Notes: generated by a model from the letters alone, not told the origin. Positions 1 through 9,168 are shown, counted from the stretch's first letter. The stretch: DNA of 64,000 nucleotides from an uncultured Spirochaetales bacterium (GCA_949293335.1 CASFDA010000029.1:1-64000); one strand, 5' to 3'. Translations and numbers: made by a program.

Positions 1-1049
1 GGCTAGGGCCTTCAGGCCAAAGGATTCCAGATTCAGGGCAGCATTCCTGTCCCGATCATGTTTGGTATGGCACACGGGACACTCCCACTGTCTGTCACCA
101 AGCGTGAGCCCTCCATTGCGCCAGCCGCAGTTATGACATGTCCTTGATGAAGCAAAGAACCTGTCCGCTATGATCAGCGTCTTCCCATGCCAGAGACATT
201 TGTATTCGATCTGTCTCCTGATCTCAAAGAACGACGCATCCTGTATGTGCTTCGAGAGCTTATGGTTCTTCACCATCCCGGATACGTTCAGATCCTCGAT
301 GACTATCACGTCCGCTTGGCTGTCGCAGACGATCCTCTTCGTCATCTTGTTTATCGCATCCTTCCTGGTGTCGGTCTTCTTCTCATGGAGCACTGCTATC
401 TCATGTTTGAGCTTCTTCCAGTTCTCCGAACCCTTCTTCTTTCTTGCCAGCATCCGCTGGAGATGTTTCAGCCTTTTCTCATGCTGCTTCAGTATGCGCG
501 GATTCTCATAATCCGTACCATCCGAGCAGACTGCGAGACGCTCGAGGTTCAGGTCCACGCCTATGACCTTTGGCTTCTCCGGCTGTTCTGGAACTGGTGC
601 TTCAATGCCATCATCGAAGAGGCATGAGGCATATGCTGTTCCTGAAGGATTCACACTCACCGTGATGTTACTGAGCCTGCCCTGAGGCTGTGTATCACCG
701 CATCGACCCAGCCTACGCCCTGCACGTAGATCCTGTCTCCGTCCACATCGACCTTCCCCTTCTGCGGGATCCTGAAGCCCTTCCTCGACCGGTGCTTCGT
801 CTTGAACCGGGGATACTTCGCATTCCATCTGAAGAACGCCCTGAATGCAGATGAGAGGTCAGATGACACGCACTGAAGTGTCTGGGCAGGAGCATCTGAG
901 AGCCAGGGGAAGGCAGGCTTGAGGATATGGGCTATGAAATTGTTGAGGTCGAATGCCGTATGGCTCTCCTTCCTCCTCTCATAAGACTTGGAAGAGTATT
1001 CCAGGAGGCGGTTCCAGACAAAGCGGCAACAGCCGATGATCCTTGTCAT
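1..1049 (-). pseudogene. tnpB: IS200/IS605-family TnpB (OrfB) transposase-like nuclease, frameshifted and cut by the window edge
   Basis: TnpB proteins are RNA-guided RuvC-like nucleases carried by IS200/IS605 elements. The N-terminal frame (657-1049) contains the family hallmark IGCCRFVWN and the helical region with FFRWNAKYPRFK. Near 690-695 the frame breaks after GVGWVDAVIH; the continuation in another frame reads TVSVNPSGTAYAS, GVDLNLERLAV (first RuvC acid), VIVIEDLNV (second acid), a zinc ribbon (CHNCGW and CPVC) and DRDRNAALN (third acid), and is still open at base 1. The usual N-terminal KAYKYRIYP segment is absent although DEQREKM just upstream of the ATG is readable, so the 5' end also looks eroded. 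All three RuvC acids survive; only the frame is broken. A sequencing error at the frameshift cannot be excluded. Confidence 0.85.
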
Positions 1050-1120
1050 CTTCTCCCGTTGCTCATCTATATCAACCCCTGTAAGACGAGATATCTTTGA
1101 TTATTTAATCTCTTAGATAT

Positions 1121-1513
1121 TCACCATCCCAGTGCTGATCTGACAAATGGCAGTACTTTGACATCTGCAGGAAGCCAATCCACAGAGTCAAGCGCATCAG
1201 AAGAGATCCATTTCATTGCTTCGTGTTCCTTGATTGTTATATTGCCTTCTACGATGTGGCAAAGATAACAATCCATTATGAGATAAAAATCTTCAAATTG
1301 ATGTTCAATGGTACAAAGAAAACTATCAACAGCTATCGTTGTCTCAAGCTCTTCCTGTATTTCCCTGATAATAGTCTCTTCTCCAGTTTCCCCAGCTTCC
1401 CTTTTCCCTTCAGGAAACTCCCAAAAACCTTTGTATTTCCCGTATCCACGTTCTGTGGTCAGTATTTTATCTTTCTCTCTGATCACAGCTGCGCTGACTC
1501 TAATAGTTTTCAT
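1121..1513 (-). CDS. Nudix hydrolase, MutT-like
   Basis: Nudix hydrolases cleave nucleoside diphosphates linked to another moiety; MutT-like members remove oxidised dGTP. The protein is 130 residues from the chosen ATG. The Nudix box GX5EX7REUXEE is present as GKREAGE, then REIQEEL, at about residues 36-56, preceded by the MutT-type FWEFPEGK, where the usual PGGK has become PEGK. An in-frame TTG 48 nt upstream would add a hydrophobic extension not expected in the family, so the ATG at 1513 is preferred. A strong GGAGGTG lies about 25 nt upstream of that ATG, which leaves the start slightly uncertain. The gene stands alone between the TnpB remnant and the sugar-isomerase operon. The exact substrate cannot be read from sequence. 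Confidence 0.8.
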   Translation of the reverse strand: MKTIRVSAAVIREKDKILTTERGYGKYKGFWEFPEGKREAGETGEETIIREIQEELETTIAVDSFLCTIEHQFEDFYLIMDCYLCHIVEGNITIKEHEAMKWISSDALDSVDWLPADVKVLPFVRSALGW

Positions 1514-1687
1514 ACTTCCGAATGTTAGCAGAATTAATAATTCACCTCCATTTATACACAATATCCAACCGACACTACCCAGTACGTATTTAGAAAATTT
1601 TAGAGTACATATTAGTTCTAATTTTATTAAGACTAATTATAGAAATATTGTCGGACAAAGAAAGAGAAATTTATACTGATAAATTGA

Positions 1688-1723
1688 AACTCCTCCTGTG
1701 GAGATTTCTCTGCAGAAGGAGTT
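1688..1723 (-). terminator. possible rho-independent terminator of the TRAP/rpiB operon
   Basis: AACTCCT pairs with AGGAGTT around a partly paired interior. On the minus strand the hairpin lies about 40 nt past the rpiB stop codon and is followed by a loosely T-rich tract (TTTCAATTT). The interior mismatches and imperfect T tract make this a moderate call. Confidence 0.4.
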
Positions 1724-1763
1724 CAAAAGGACTTATTTCTAGCGAGGAAAAGATTAGTTCTTT

Positions 1764-2222
1764 TTAGTCAATGCTCTTGCCCGCATCCATTTCGGACAAA
1801 AGCTTTAGGACGTGTTTTGTTCGATCATCTGTAAAACCTCTTGCATTTAAAAAAGCCTTTATAAGGTCTTCTGCAAGCCAAGTACCGACAATCTTTCCGC
1901 CAAGGCACATCACATTCACATGATCATGTTCAACCGCCTGATGTGCACTCTGCCAGTCGTGAAGAACGGCCGCACGTATTCCAGGGATCTTGTTTGCGGC
2001 AATAACAGCACCTACACCCGTTCCGCAGAATAATATTGCTCTATCCGCATTTTCCTTAAGAAATGTCAAACATACTTTCTTTACAATTTCAGGGAAATAC
2101 ACAAGCTCCGTACTACTGCTATTTCCGATATCAATGACATTATTCCCAAGTTCTTTTAAAAAAGGAATCATTTCCTTCTTTAAATCATAACCAGCATGAT
2201 CACTTCCTACTATTATCTTCAT
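1764..2222 (-). CDS. rpiB: RpiB/LacAB-family sugar-phosphate isomerase
   Basis: RpiB interconverts ribose 5-phosphate and ribulose 5-phosphate; relatives (LacA/LacB, allose isomerases) act on other sugar phosphates. The 152-residue protein has normal family length. It has the N-terminal GSDHAGYDLK phosphate/substrate motif, the catalytic cysteine in FCGTGVG (about C66), and an HDHVNVMCLGG segment where standard RpiB has the SRxHNDANVLxLG loop. A clear AAGGAGG lies upstream of the ATG. It is the last gene of the gntR-dctPQM operon, 16 nt after dctM, which suggests that the imported compound ends as a pentose (or related) phosphate. The altered substrate loop means a sugar phosphate other than ribose 5-phosphate is possible. 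Confidence 0.85.
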   Translation of the reverse strand: MKIIVGSDHAGYDLKKEMIPFLKELGNNVIDIGNSSSTELVYFPEIVKKVCLTFLKENADRAILFCGTGVGAVIAANKIPGIRAAVLHDWQSAHQAVEHDHVNVMCLGGKIVGTWLAEDLIKAFLNARGFTDDRTKHVLKLLSEMDAGKSID

Positions 2223-2238
2223 CTATACACCTCCTTAA

Positions 2239-3525
2239 TTACCCTGCGTATCCAGCAAGACGCGGAAGCCAAAGTAAAACATCAGGGAAAACAGCAAACA
2301 ACAATGTTCCCGCAAAAAGTGCAGCAGTGAAAGGAAGTGCATTTTTAGCAACGTCCTCAACACTTGTCTTTGCAAGTCCAGCTGCAACAAAAAGACATGT
2401 TCCGACAGGGGGAGTAAGTACTCCAAATGAAAGTGACATACAGATAATAAGCCCAAAGTGAAGTGGATCTATTCCAAGCATCTCAGAAGCAGGAAGAAGT
2501 ACTGGACCAAGAATAATAAGTGCTGAAAGTGTATCTATGAAAGTTCCAACAATGAGCATCAGAAGAACAACTCCAATCATGAATTTTGTAGGAGTATCAA
2601 GAACCGTCAGTACGACAGAAGCAACTTTTGCAGGTATGTTTTCAAATGCCATTATCCATCCAAATAACGAGGCAATAGCCATCACAAGCATAACAAACCC
2701 TGTTGTCCTTGCTGTCTCTAGAAGTACAGAAGGCAAGGTTTTTAGAGTAAGCTCTCTATAACAAAAAGAGACTATAAGGGCATACATACATCCAACAGCT
2801 CCCGCCTCGGTTGGAGTCATTATCCCCAAAAGAACACCGCCCATAATAATAAATGGTGTAAGTAGAGATGGAACTGCATCAATAAATGACTTAAGTGTTT
2901 CCTTTGCAGGAACTTTTTCACCTATGGGAATATTCAATCGTTTTGCTTGAAGATAAAGAAGAACAAACAAACAACCTGCAAAAATAAAACCAGGAACATA
3001 ACCTCCAATAAAAAGAGAACCGATTGAGATGCTCGTCAGTCCCCCGTAAACAACGAATGGAATGCTTGGTGGGATAACTGCTCCCAGAGAGGACGATGAT
3101 GCCTCAATTGCCCCTGCAAGCCCCGAAGGATACCTATTTTTCTTCATTAAAGGAATTGTAATCGAACCGGTTGCTGCTACGTTTGCAACCGAAGATCCAG
3201 AAAGAGAAGCGAATATCACACTCGAAAAGAGCGCTATCATTCCTATTCCACCTCTTTTATGGCCAATAACATTTCTCACAAACGTCACAAGGCGTTTTGA
3301 AATTCCTCCAGCCTCCATTATCGCACCTACAAGAATGAAGAATGGTATTGCTGTCAAGGAGAAAGAATTCATTCCTCCATATATCTGCTGTGCTATCGTT
3401 GACCACGGAATATCAGGCATAAACATCAAAATATACACGAGGGACGAAAGTCCCAGTGAAAAAGCAATAGGAACTCCAATTATTAGAAAGAACCCAAATG
3501 TACCTAGTAGAATTACTGTTGCCAT
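2239..3525 (-). CDS. dctM: TRAP transporter large permease (DctM family)
   Basis: The large membrane subunit of a TRAP transporter couples substrate uptake to the sodium gradient with an elevator mechanism. The 428 residues form about 11-12 hydrophobic segments with typical DctM signatures: GGISKRLV after the first helices, SGSSVANVAATGSITIP, PPSIPFVVYG and LTPPVGTCLFVAAGLA. Length is normal. It follows dctQ with a single-base gap and has its own AAAGGAGG site inside the dctQ tail, so the two subunits are translationally coupled. It works with dctQ and dctP upstream and is followed by rpiB. Confidence 0.95.
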   Translation of the reverse strand: MATVILLGTFGFFLIIGVPIAFSLGLSSLVYILMFMPDIPWSTIAQQIYGGMNSFSLTAIPFFILVGAIMEAGGISKRLVTFVRNVIGHKRGGIGMIALFSSVIFASLSGSSVANVAATGSITIPLMKKNRYPSGLAGAIEASSSSLGAVIPPSIPFVVYGGLTSISIGSLFIGGYVPGFIFAGCLFVLLYLQAKRLNIPIGEKVPAKETLKSFIDAVPSLLTPFIIMGGVLLGIMTPTEAGAVGCMYALIVSFCYRELTLKTLPSVLLETARTTGFVMLVMAIASLFGWIMAFENIPAKVASVVLTVLDTPTKFMIGVVLLMLIVGTFIDTLSALIILGPVLLPASEMLGIDPLHFGLIICMSLSFGVLTPPVGTCLFVAAGLAKTSVEDVAKNALPFTAALFAGTLLFAVFPDVLLWLPRLAGYAG

Positions 3526-3526
3526 T

Positions 3527-4060
3527 CTATTTACCTCCTTTTTCCGTTTCTTCCTCTAATCCGATCTCTTTGAGGTCTACAATTGCTTCCTTTTTAAAAA
3601 ACATCCTTACAACCTCAAAAAGCATCATTGCAGAAGAGACGGGTACAGAAAGATAGCTCCATGCGGCAGAAATCTTTAAAAGCGGTGTACGTTGTTCGAG
3701 CTCTATCACTCCATTTACAAACTCAATTCCCCCTACAGTGAGAATAAACAGGAAGATAAAAACAAGAACAAGCACGATCCATCTATCGGCTTTGCGGAGG
3801 CAGCGTGGAAGCCGCCTCACTACAAAAGAAAGTGCCAAATGAGATTTAGTCGCAAGTGCATAGTATGCTCCAAGAAACACGACCCACACGAAGAAAAGCA
3901 TGCTCAGCTCCTCTGCCCACACCATGCTACGTCTGAAAACATACCTTGCAAGTACGTTACAAGAGACAGTTACGACCATTCCAGCAGTAAAGAGTGTTAT
4001 TATCCAAAGCGCAAGCTTCCGAAAGACAGAGCTTATTCTTCCGGCAATATCTTTATGCAT
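3527..4060 (-). CDS. dctQ: TRAP transporter small permease (DctQ family)
   Basis: The small membrane subunit stabilises DctM in the membrane and helps dock the binding protein. The 177-residue protein has four predicted transmembrane helices and the characteristic VWAEELSMLFFVWVVFLGA segment, in which a family-typical EE pair sits at the membrane surface. It starts 10 nt after the dctP stop with GGGGGAG upstream of the ATG. Sequence conservation in this family is low; the call rests on that segment, the topology and the position between dctP and dctM. Confidence 0.92.
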   Translation of the reverse strand: MHKDIAGRISSVFRKLALWIITLFTAGMVVTVSCNVLARYVFRRSMVWAEELSMLFFVWVVFLGAYYALATKSHLALSFVVRRLPRCLRKADRWIVLVLVFIFLFILTVGGIEFVNGVIELEQRTPLLKISAAWSYLSVPVSSAMMLFEVVRMFFKKEAIVDLKEIGLEEETEKGGK

Positions 4061-4070
4061 AACTCCCCCT

Positions 4071-5066
4071 TCAATATCCGAGGATCTCCCTAGTCTTCTT
4101 ATAGAGATCTTCGCTAATATCTGTACCTACAAATTGGTCATGTATTTTCGCTGTAGCATCTCTAAAAGCACCTATATCTTGTGGGTAATTCACTTCCATT
4201 CCTTCGGCAATCATTGCATCGGTTAATTCAACAGTAAGATCATCAACATAACCTCGATGCCAAAGTACAGCCTCTTCTGCAGCCTTTTCCAAAAGGGCCT
4301 GATCTTCTATACTCAATGACTGCCAAAAATTCTCACTCACAACAATTACTACAAACGAGAGTATATGGTTCGTCATTGACATGTATTTCTGCACTTCATA
4401 CAATTTCGACGGGTAAATGTTGATTACTGCATTTTCCTGCCCGTCAATAGTTTTCTGCTGTAGTGCAGTGTAAACCTCTCCGTAGGGCAATGCGGACGGT
4501 ATTCCACCAAGCGCTTCAGTGACAGCTAAATTGACAGGGCTCTCTGGGCTCCTCATCTTTAGGCCAACAAAGTCCTTCGGCATCTCCAATGGTCTTATAT
4601 TGTTCGTATAAACACGGGCGCCGTTGTTACTCCAGCCTAAAATGTGGAGCTTTTTTTCTGACAGCATTTTCTCAAGTTCTTCTCCAACCTCAGAATCAAG
4701 CACACGGAATGCATCATCATGGTTTTCAAAAAGAAACGGAAGAGAAAGAAGCGCAGCAGAAGGAACAAACTGAGAAAGGGGATCATGGCCTATAATAGTA
4801 AATTCAATGACTCCGTTCTGTACGCTCTGTATTACCTGAGACTCTTTTCCTAGTTGTTCTGCAGGATATACCGTCCCATCAAAACGTCCATTACTAAGAG
4901 TTCTAAGTGTATCTGTAAATTTCTCGGCAATCAGATCAAAGTGAGATCCATCGGCTGCAGTATGTGCCAGTCGATATTGGATATTCTCGCCGTCAGTATT
5001 TCCTCCTGCTGTCAATATACTTGATAAAAATATAGCTAGAATAAGCATAATAAATAATTTCTTCAT
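4071..5066 (-). CDS. dctP: TRAP transporter substrate-binding protein (DctP family)
   Basis: DctP is the periplasmic receptor of a TRAP transporter. The 331-residue protein has an N-terminal signal peptide (hydrophobic stretch to about residue 20, ending in SSILTAGG); there is no lipobox cysteine, so it is probably soluble in the periplasm. The GLKMRSPES motif carries the arginine that binds the substrate carboxylate in this family, and YGEVYTALQQKTIDGQEN is the standard following motif. AAGAGG lies 8 nt upstream of the ATG. It is the first transporter gene after the ADP-ribosylglycohydrolase-like gene. The ligand is expected to be an organic acid, possibly a sugar acid or phosphorylated/ribosylated compound, but this cannot be read from sequence. 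Confidence 0.93.
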   Translation of the reverse strand: MKKLFIMLILAIFLSSILTAGGNTDGENIQYRLAHTAADGSHFDLIAEKFTDTLRTLSNGRFDGTVYPAEQLGKESQVIQSVQNGVIEFTIIGHDPLSQFVPSAALLSLPFLFENHDDAFRVLDSEVGEELEKMLSEKKLHILGWSNNGARVYTNNIRPLEMPKDFVGLKMRSPESPVNLAVTEALGGIPSALPYGEVYTALQQKTIDGQENAVINIYPSKLYEVQKYMSMTNHILSFVVIVVSENFWQSLSIEDQALLEKAAEEAVLWHRGYVDDLTVELTDAMIAEGMEVNYPQDIGAFRDATAKIHDQFVGTDISEDLYKKTREILGY

Positions 5067-5084
5067 TGTTTAAACCTCTTGTCT

Positions 5085-6218
5085 TCATTTTCCTATCATT
5101 GAATCGAGTGTCTGAGAAATGCTCTCCATTCCTTTTTTATGGGAAATAAGAGCTTCATAAAGTTTCCAAGATAGTTCCTTCATTGGGATTTTCTGCATTG
5201 TATATGGATTGCCCGCTATTGCCTTATCACACTGTTCAACCCACTCTAAAGGAACCTCGTCAATTCCTTTGAACGCACCTGATATCGGTCCTAGCATACC
5301 TCCTATGCAGTCTGTATCGCGTCCAAGATTCGTAGCCCCTATCATGCCTTCCCTTATATCACCCTTTGTAATCTGAAAAAGAGCAAGTGCCTCTGCGGCT
5401 GTCTCAACACCATCAGCATACGGGTACGTCGGCATGAAGTGCTGTCTGATTGGTTCTCTGATTTCCTTGATGTCTGGATACTTACGAGCAAGTTCTAATG
5501 TCTCATCAATAATTTCCCTTGTCGTTTCAGAAACATTATTTCTTGCTGCATCAATAATACTTTCTACTGTGGCATCAGGACAAAAAGCTGCTGCCGTTGC
5601 TGCTGCAATTGCTTTTGATGATTCTGTACCTCCGCTTTCAGCAGGCTGAAGTAGAAGAGATACCTCCTGTGCATCATATGCAGCCTGGGTAGGATCACAT
5701 GCATTGATTATCCCTATAGGGCCGATCATATGAGGAGCATCGACAAGGCCCGGCCAGTAGGTCATCGAACCAATAAAACGAGGTGGAATACGTGAAAGAT
5801 AATCGCCACATGTAAGTCTGTCATAATGCATTCTGATATGTGGATTTACCAGTCGCCCGATATCTTCCCTCTTGATTTCTCTCTTCCAGACTTTCGCAAG
5901 ATCATCAACAGTAATACGTCCTTTCTTTTCGATAATGGCAAGAGCAAGTAGATATCTAATTTCAGCACCATCCTCGGTCATTCCTGGCTCCATATTCACC
6001 TCAAAATAATGAAGCTTAGGACTATTATTCCAGTACCTTACATCCCTGTCCTTCTGTACCCATGGCAAAAATCCCTCAACCCAGCCAAGTTTTTCTTCGA
6101 CAGCTTTCCAACCTCCTCCTGGAACACTAACCCACTCGACTGCAGCACCCATGGCCGATCCAATATTTGCGGCGGCCACACTTCCATAAATCTTTTTGAA
6201 TAAAAGATTTTCCGTCAT
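5085..6218 (-). CDS. ADP-ribosylglycohydrolase (DraG/ARH)-family hydrolase
   Basis: ARH enzymes use two metal ions to hydrolyse the glycosidic bond of ADP-ribosylated or related ribosylated compounds. The 377-residue protein is all-helical, with the acidic metal-binding motifs MTEDGAE near the N-terminus (TDDT in classic members) and NLGRDTDCIGGMLG near the C-terminus, which is the diagnostic DTD pair. The ATG at 6218 is preferred over one 60 nt upstream because AAAGGAGG lies 5 nt before it. The gene sits between gntR and dctP on the same strand, so it probably acts on the compound brought in by the TRAP system, freeing a ribose-type sugar phosphate for RpiB. That role is inferred from context; reversal of protein ADP-ribosylation is the alternative and looks less likely here. 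Confidence 0.82.
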   Translation of the reverse strand: MTENLLFKKIYGSVAAANIGSAMGAAVEWVSVPGGGWKAVEEKLGWVEGFLPWVQKDRDVRYWNNSPKLHYFEVNMEPGMTEDGAEIRYLLALAIIEKKGRITVDDLAKVWKREIKREDIGRLVNPHIRMHYDRLTCGDYLSRIPPRFIGSMTYWPGLVDAPHMIGPIGIINACDPTQAAYDAQEVSLLLQPAESGGTESSKAIAAATAAAFCPDATVESIIDAARNNVSETTREIIDETLELARKYPDIKEIREPIRQHFMPTYPYADGVETAAEALALFQITKGDIREGMIGATNLGRDTDCIGGMLGPISGAFKGIDEVPLEWVEQCDKAIAGNPYTMQKIPMKELSWKLYEALISHKKGMESISQTLDSMIGK

Positions 6219-6249
6219 ATATCCTCCTTTTTTAGTCTTTTGCAGACTC

Positions 6250-6864
6250 CTATTGAAACCAATTCCTTGACCCAACATGCCTAAGAGCTGCCGCAGATGC
6301 TCCTTCTGGATCTCTCTCTTTTATTTTTGATATAATTTCCTTAAGTTCCTTCTTCATCTCATCAATACTCTCTCTTACATATCCTTCCATTGAGAACATA
6401 CAGATGCTCTTGACATAAAGCCCGTTAAGGATTTTTTCAAGTTCGGCGTTATGTGAACACTTTGCAATTGCCGCATGAACATTTTCATCAAACTGAACCT
6501 TATTGGCTTCGCAAAACTCAGGATCAGAAAGCATTGCTTCTAGACCTTCGATTTCCTCTTTAGATGCATATTTGGCCGCAAGTTTTGCGGCAATTGCATC
6601 TAAATTACTCCTAAGTTCAAAGATAGAACGAACATCTTCAGGACTGAAAATAGTCACAAAAATTCCTTTCCGAGGAACATTTTGTAAAAGCCCCTCATTT
6701 GTAAGGCGCTGAAAGGCTTCTCTCAGAGGAGTACGGCCAAGACCAAAACGGCTAACCATATCCTGTTCCTGCAAGAATTCTCCAGGTTTAAGAGTATGGG
6801 AAATGATTGCATCTTTTATTGTCTTATAGGCTTTGTCTCGTTGTAATTCTTTATCTTTGTTCAT
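6250..6864 (-). CDS. GntR-family (FadR/FCD subgroup) transcriptional regulator
   Basis: This is the likely local regulator of the TRAP/ARH/RpiB operon. Residues 10-75 form a winged helix with the GntR signature LKPGEFLQEQDMVSRFGLGR followed by TPLREAFQRL. Residues about 80-204 form an FCD ligand-binding domain with metal-ligand positions retained (FDENVHAAI, and RHVGSRNW at the end). AGGTGG lies 4 nt upstream of the ATG. It is the first gene of the operon, 31 nt before the ARH-like gene. A perfect 19-bp palindrome lies 10 bp upstream of its start codon, consistent with autoregulation that would also control the downstream genes. Confidence 0.92.
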   Translation of the reverse strand: MNKDKELQRDKAYKTIKDAIISHTLKPGEFLQEQDMVSRFGLGRTPLREAFQRLTNEGLLQNVPRKGIFVTIFSPEDVRSIFELRSNLDAIAAKLAAKYASKEEIEGLEAMLSDPEFCEANKVQFDENVHAAIAKCSHNAELEKILNGLYVKSICMFSMEGYVRESIDEMKKELKEIISKIKERDPEGASAAALRHVGSRNWFQ

Positions 6865-6874
6865 CTTACCACCT

Positions 6875-6893
6875 AATATATTTGAAATATATT
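6875..6893. promoter_or_regulatory. 19-bp palindrome, likely GntR operator
   Basis: AATATATTTGAAATATATT is a perfect inverted repeat centred on G6884, directly upstream of the ribosome-binding site of gntR. Its size and position fit a GntR/FCD dimer operator that autorepresses the operon. The AT-only arms mean chance occurrence is possible in this AT-rich stretch. Confidence 0.5.
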
Positions 6894-7812
6894 TTACATA
6901 TATCTGTTTCTCATGCTATCACAGGATCTCATTATGTCAATCGAAATTGTTTTTCTCTCGGTATTACTACCTATACAATCCAACCCAATAAATTTATACT
7001 CATCAAAATTTTTTACTACTGGCTGAAGAGAGACTTCTTTTATTGCACTTATGCAGATATTAGACAAATATAATCAAGAAGTTCTCAAATAACGATAACT
7101 TCACAGCTGTCAATCAAGCATGACTAGCTTGAAGAATAATGAGTAGAACGACCATGCCCTGTTGGAAAAATATGGCAAAGTAATTTACATCAATACTGAG
7201 TCACATAAAGTCATATATCAACATACATAAATTGACTTCTCGAATTTCATTTCTTAAAAGGAACAATGTAACAAGAAGAAATACCAAGCAAAAATTCTAG
7301 TAGAAATTTATCTCAAGGATTTTCTTCTTATTGAGAATAAAAGCATTAATGACCCAATAATAAGACGTTTTGAGGAAGTTTACCGAGAATATGCCACTCT
7401 ACCGAAAGCAAGGAAATCTATTTTGGTTTCTAGACATAGGACAGACTGATATGAATCAAATTTCTCTTAGAAGATCTATCAAACATTGTCAAACTGTACG
7501 AGAAATAATGCCTGTACTAAAATGCACTCTATTGAAAGATAGATACAGTAATACCGACACATAAACACCATCGAAGATCAATCTTTGCATCGTCACCACA
7601 TTAATCAAATATGCTTCATGCTACACGGATTATCACTACCAACATTCAAATCGGTACAATCCATATGCTGCTTTCCTATGTTTTCCCACAGCAAAAAGAT
7701 GAAGACAAAATACCAAAGGTATGTCATCAAAAAGTGGTTCTGATCACCCTACTTCTATCTTGAAAAAACTGACTTTCAATGGCCACTTTATACTGCAAAC
7801 ATGCCCTGATAA
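6894..7812. other. gene-poor AT-rich region between gntR and the MATE gene
   Basis: No recognisable gene lies in these roughly 900 bases. The longest suggestive open stretch is 7258-7449 on the plus strand (63 codons, no good start), reading KYQAKILVEIYLKDFLLIE and then EEVYREYATLPKARKS; another is 7370-7564. Neither matches a family I recognise. The gntR promoter must lie at the left edge. The region reads like decayed coding or mobile DNA. Confidence 0.5.
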
Positions 7813-9168
7813 TCACTTTACAGGAAGAACTTTCCGTCTGATGAAGAAATAGCAAGAGAGGACAAGAGCCCCCGTAATGATCCAGGAAACAGGATAAACT
7901 GTCATCAATACGACAAAGTCATGGTGTACCGTTGCTACCGTATATGCCCAGATGAGACGGAAAACACAAACTCCGAATATCGTGAGGATGGCAGGCATCA
8001 TCGAATATCCGATACCACGCAGGGCAGCACCTCCTACTTCGTAAGTAGAGACAAGAAGATACAGAGTAAGGACGACCTTCATCCTAAACATTGCATAGTC
8101 CTGAACGACAGGATCAGATGTGAAGAGCGCAGTGAAGAACGTGCGGCCGAGAATGAATATCCAGCTGATGACAAAAGAACATGCAAGGGCAAGCAACAGC
8201 GATGTGCGGAATATCTTCCTGCATCGATCACTCTTTCCCGCCCCGAAGTTCTGACTTGTGAATGTAACAGTTGCCTGAGAGAATGCAGACACGACGAAGT
8301 AAGAGAAGTTGTCGTAGTTGAGGGAAACCGCAGTACCTGCGACAGCTGATGTGCCAAAACTGTTGACGACAGACTGGATGATGACATTGGAAAAGGAGAA
8401 GACCATGCTCTGTATTCCTGCAGGCACCCCGATACGCAATATGTTTCCAATGTATTTCCTGTCAATTGATAACATATGTACATCAAGGTGTACCTCGCTT
8501 TTCTCCCTGAGCAGGAACACGAGTATCATTGAGGAACTTATCACGTTGGAAATGACAGTTGCCAAGGCAACTCCTGCTACATCCAAGTGAAATACGATCA
8601 CGAGGAAAAGATTGAGGCCGGCATTGAATATTCCTGAAAAGACAAGGGCTATCAACGGTCGCTTCGTATCTCCGATGCACCTCAAAATCGCAGAACCGAA
8701 GTTATATATCATGATGAAAGGCATGCCAAGCGCATATATCCTCAAATAAAGAAGAGCATACGGCAATACATTCTCAGGAGTATTCATCGCAACAAGTACA
8801 GGCCTTGAAATCAAAAGGCCGAAAACCAGAAGGAATATCCCGCTTATGACAGCAAGTGTCATTGCAGTATGCACTGCCCTGTTTGCATTTTCCTTATCCC
8901 CGCTTCCAATGTATTTCGATACGACGACATTCGCCCCGACCGAAATTCCCACGAACAGATTGATTATGAGATTGATTACAGGTCCGTTACATCCGACAGC
9001 GGCAGTTGCCTCTGCAGGATCTGATGCGAAATGGCCTACGACGGCAACGTCAACTGCATTGAAAAGCTGCTGCAGGATACTGCTTGCAGCAAGGGGAATT
9101 GCAAAAAAGAGGATCTTGTCGGCTATCGAGCCGGAAAGCATATCCATCTTCCGTGTCTTCGCTTCCAT
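7813..9168 (-). CDS. MATE-family multidrug/metabolite exporter
   Basis: MATE proteins export cationic drugs or metabolites in exchange for sodium or protons. The 451-residue protein has 12 predicted transmembrane helices in two homologous halves. The first half begins with KMDMLSGSIADKILFFAIP and LQQLFNAVDVAVVGHFA, the standard MATE opening. The C-terminal half has the matching GTAVSLNYDNFSYFVVSAFSQ segment. GGAGCA lies upstream of the ATG. It is read in the same direction as the two redox genes upstream (80-nt gap), so it may be co-transcribed with them, but no functional link is evident. Substrate unknown. Confidence 0.93.
   Translation of the reverse strand: MEAKTRKMDMLSGSIADKILFFAIPLAASSILQQLFNAVDVAVVGHFASDPAEATAAVGCNGPVINLIINLFVGISVGANVVVSKYIGSGDKENANRAVHTAMTLAVISGIFLLVFGLLISRPVLVAMNTPENVLPYALLYLRIYALGMPFIMIYNFGSAILRCIGDTKRPLIALVFSGIFNAGLNLFLVIVFHLDVAGVALATVISNVISSSMILVFLLREKSEVHLDVHMLSIDRKYIGNILRIGVPAGIQSMVFSFSNVIIQSVVNSFGTSAVAGTAVSLNYDNFSYFVVSAFSQATVTFTSQNFGAGKSDRCRKIFRTSLLLALACSFVISWIFILGRTFFTALFTSDPVVQDYAMFRMKVVLTLYLLVSTYEVGGAALRGIGYSMMPAILTIFGVCVFRLIWAYTVATVHHDFVVLMTVYPVSWIITGALVLSCYFFIRRKVLPVK

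Noticed and set aside
187-627. 146-codon plus-strand open frame at the left end
   Set aside because: It is antisense to the TnpB C-terminal half, whose catalytic motifs are clear on the minus strand.
3062-4226. Plus-strand open frames over the TRAP permease genes
   Set aside because: They overlap complete, well-conserved dctM, dctQ and dctP genes and match no family.
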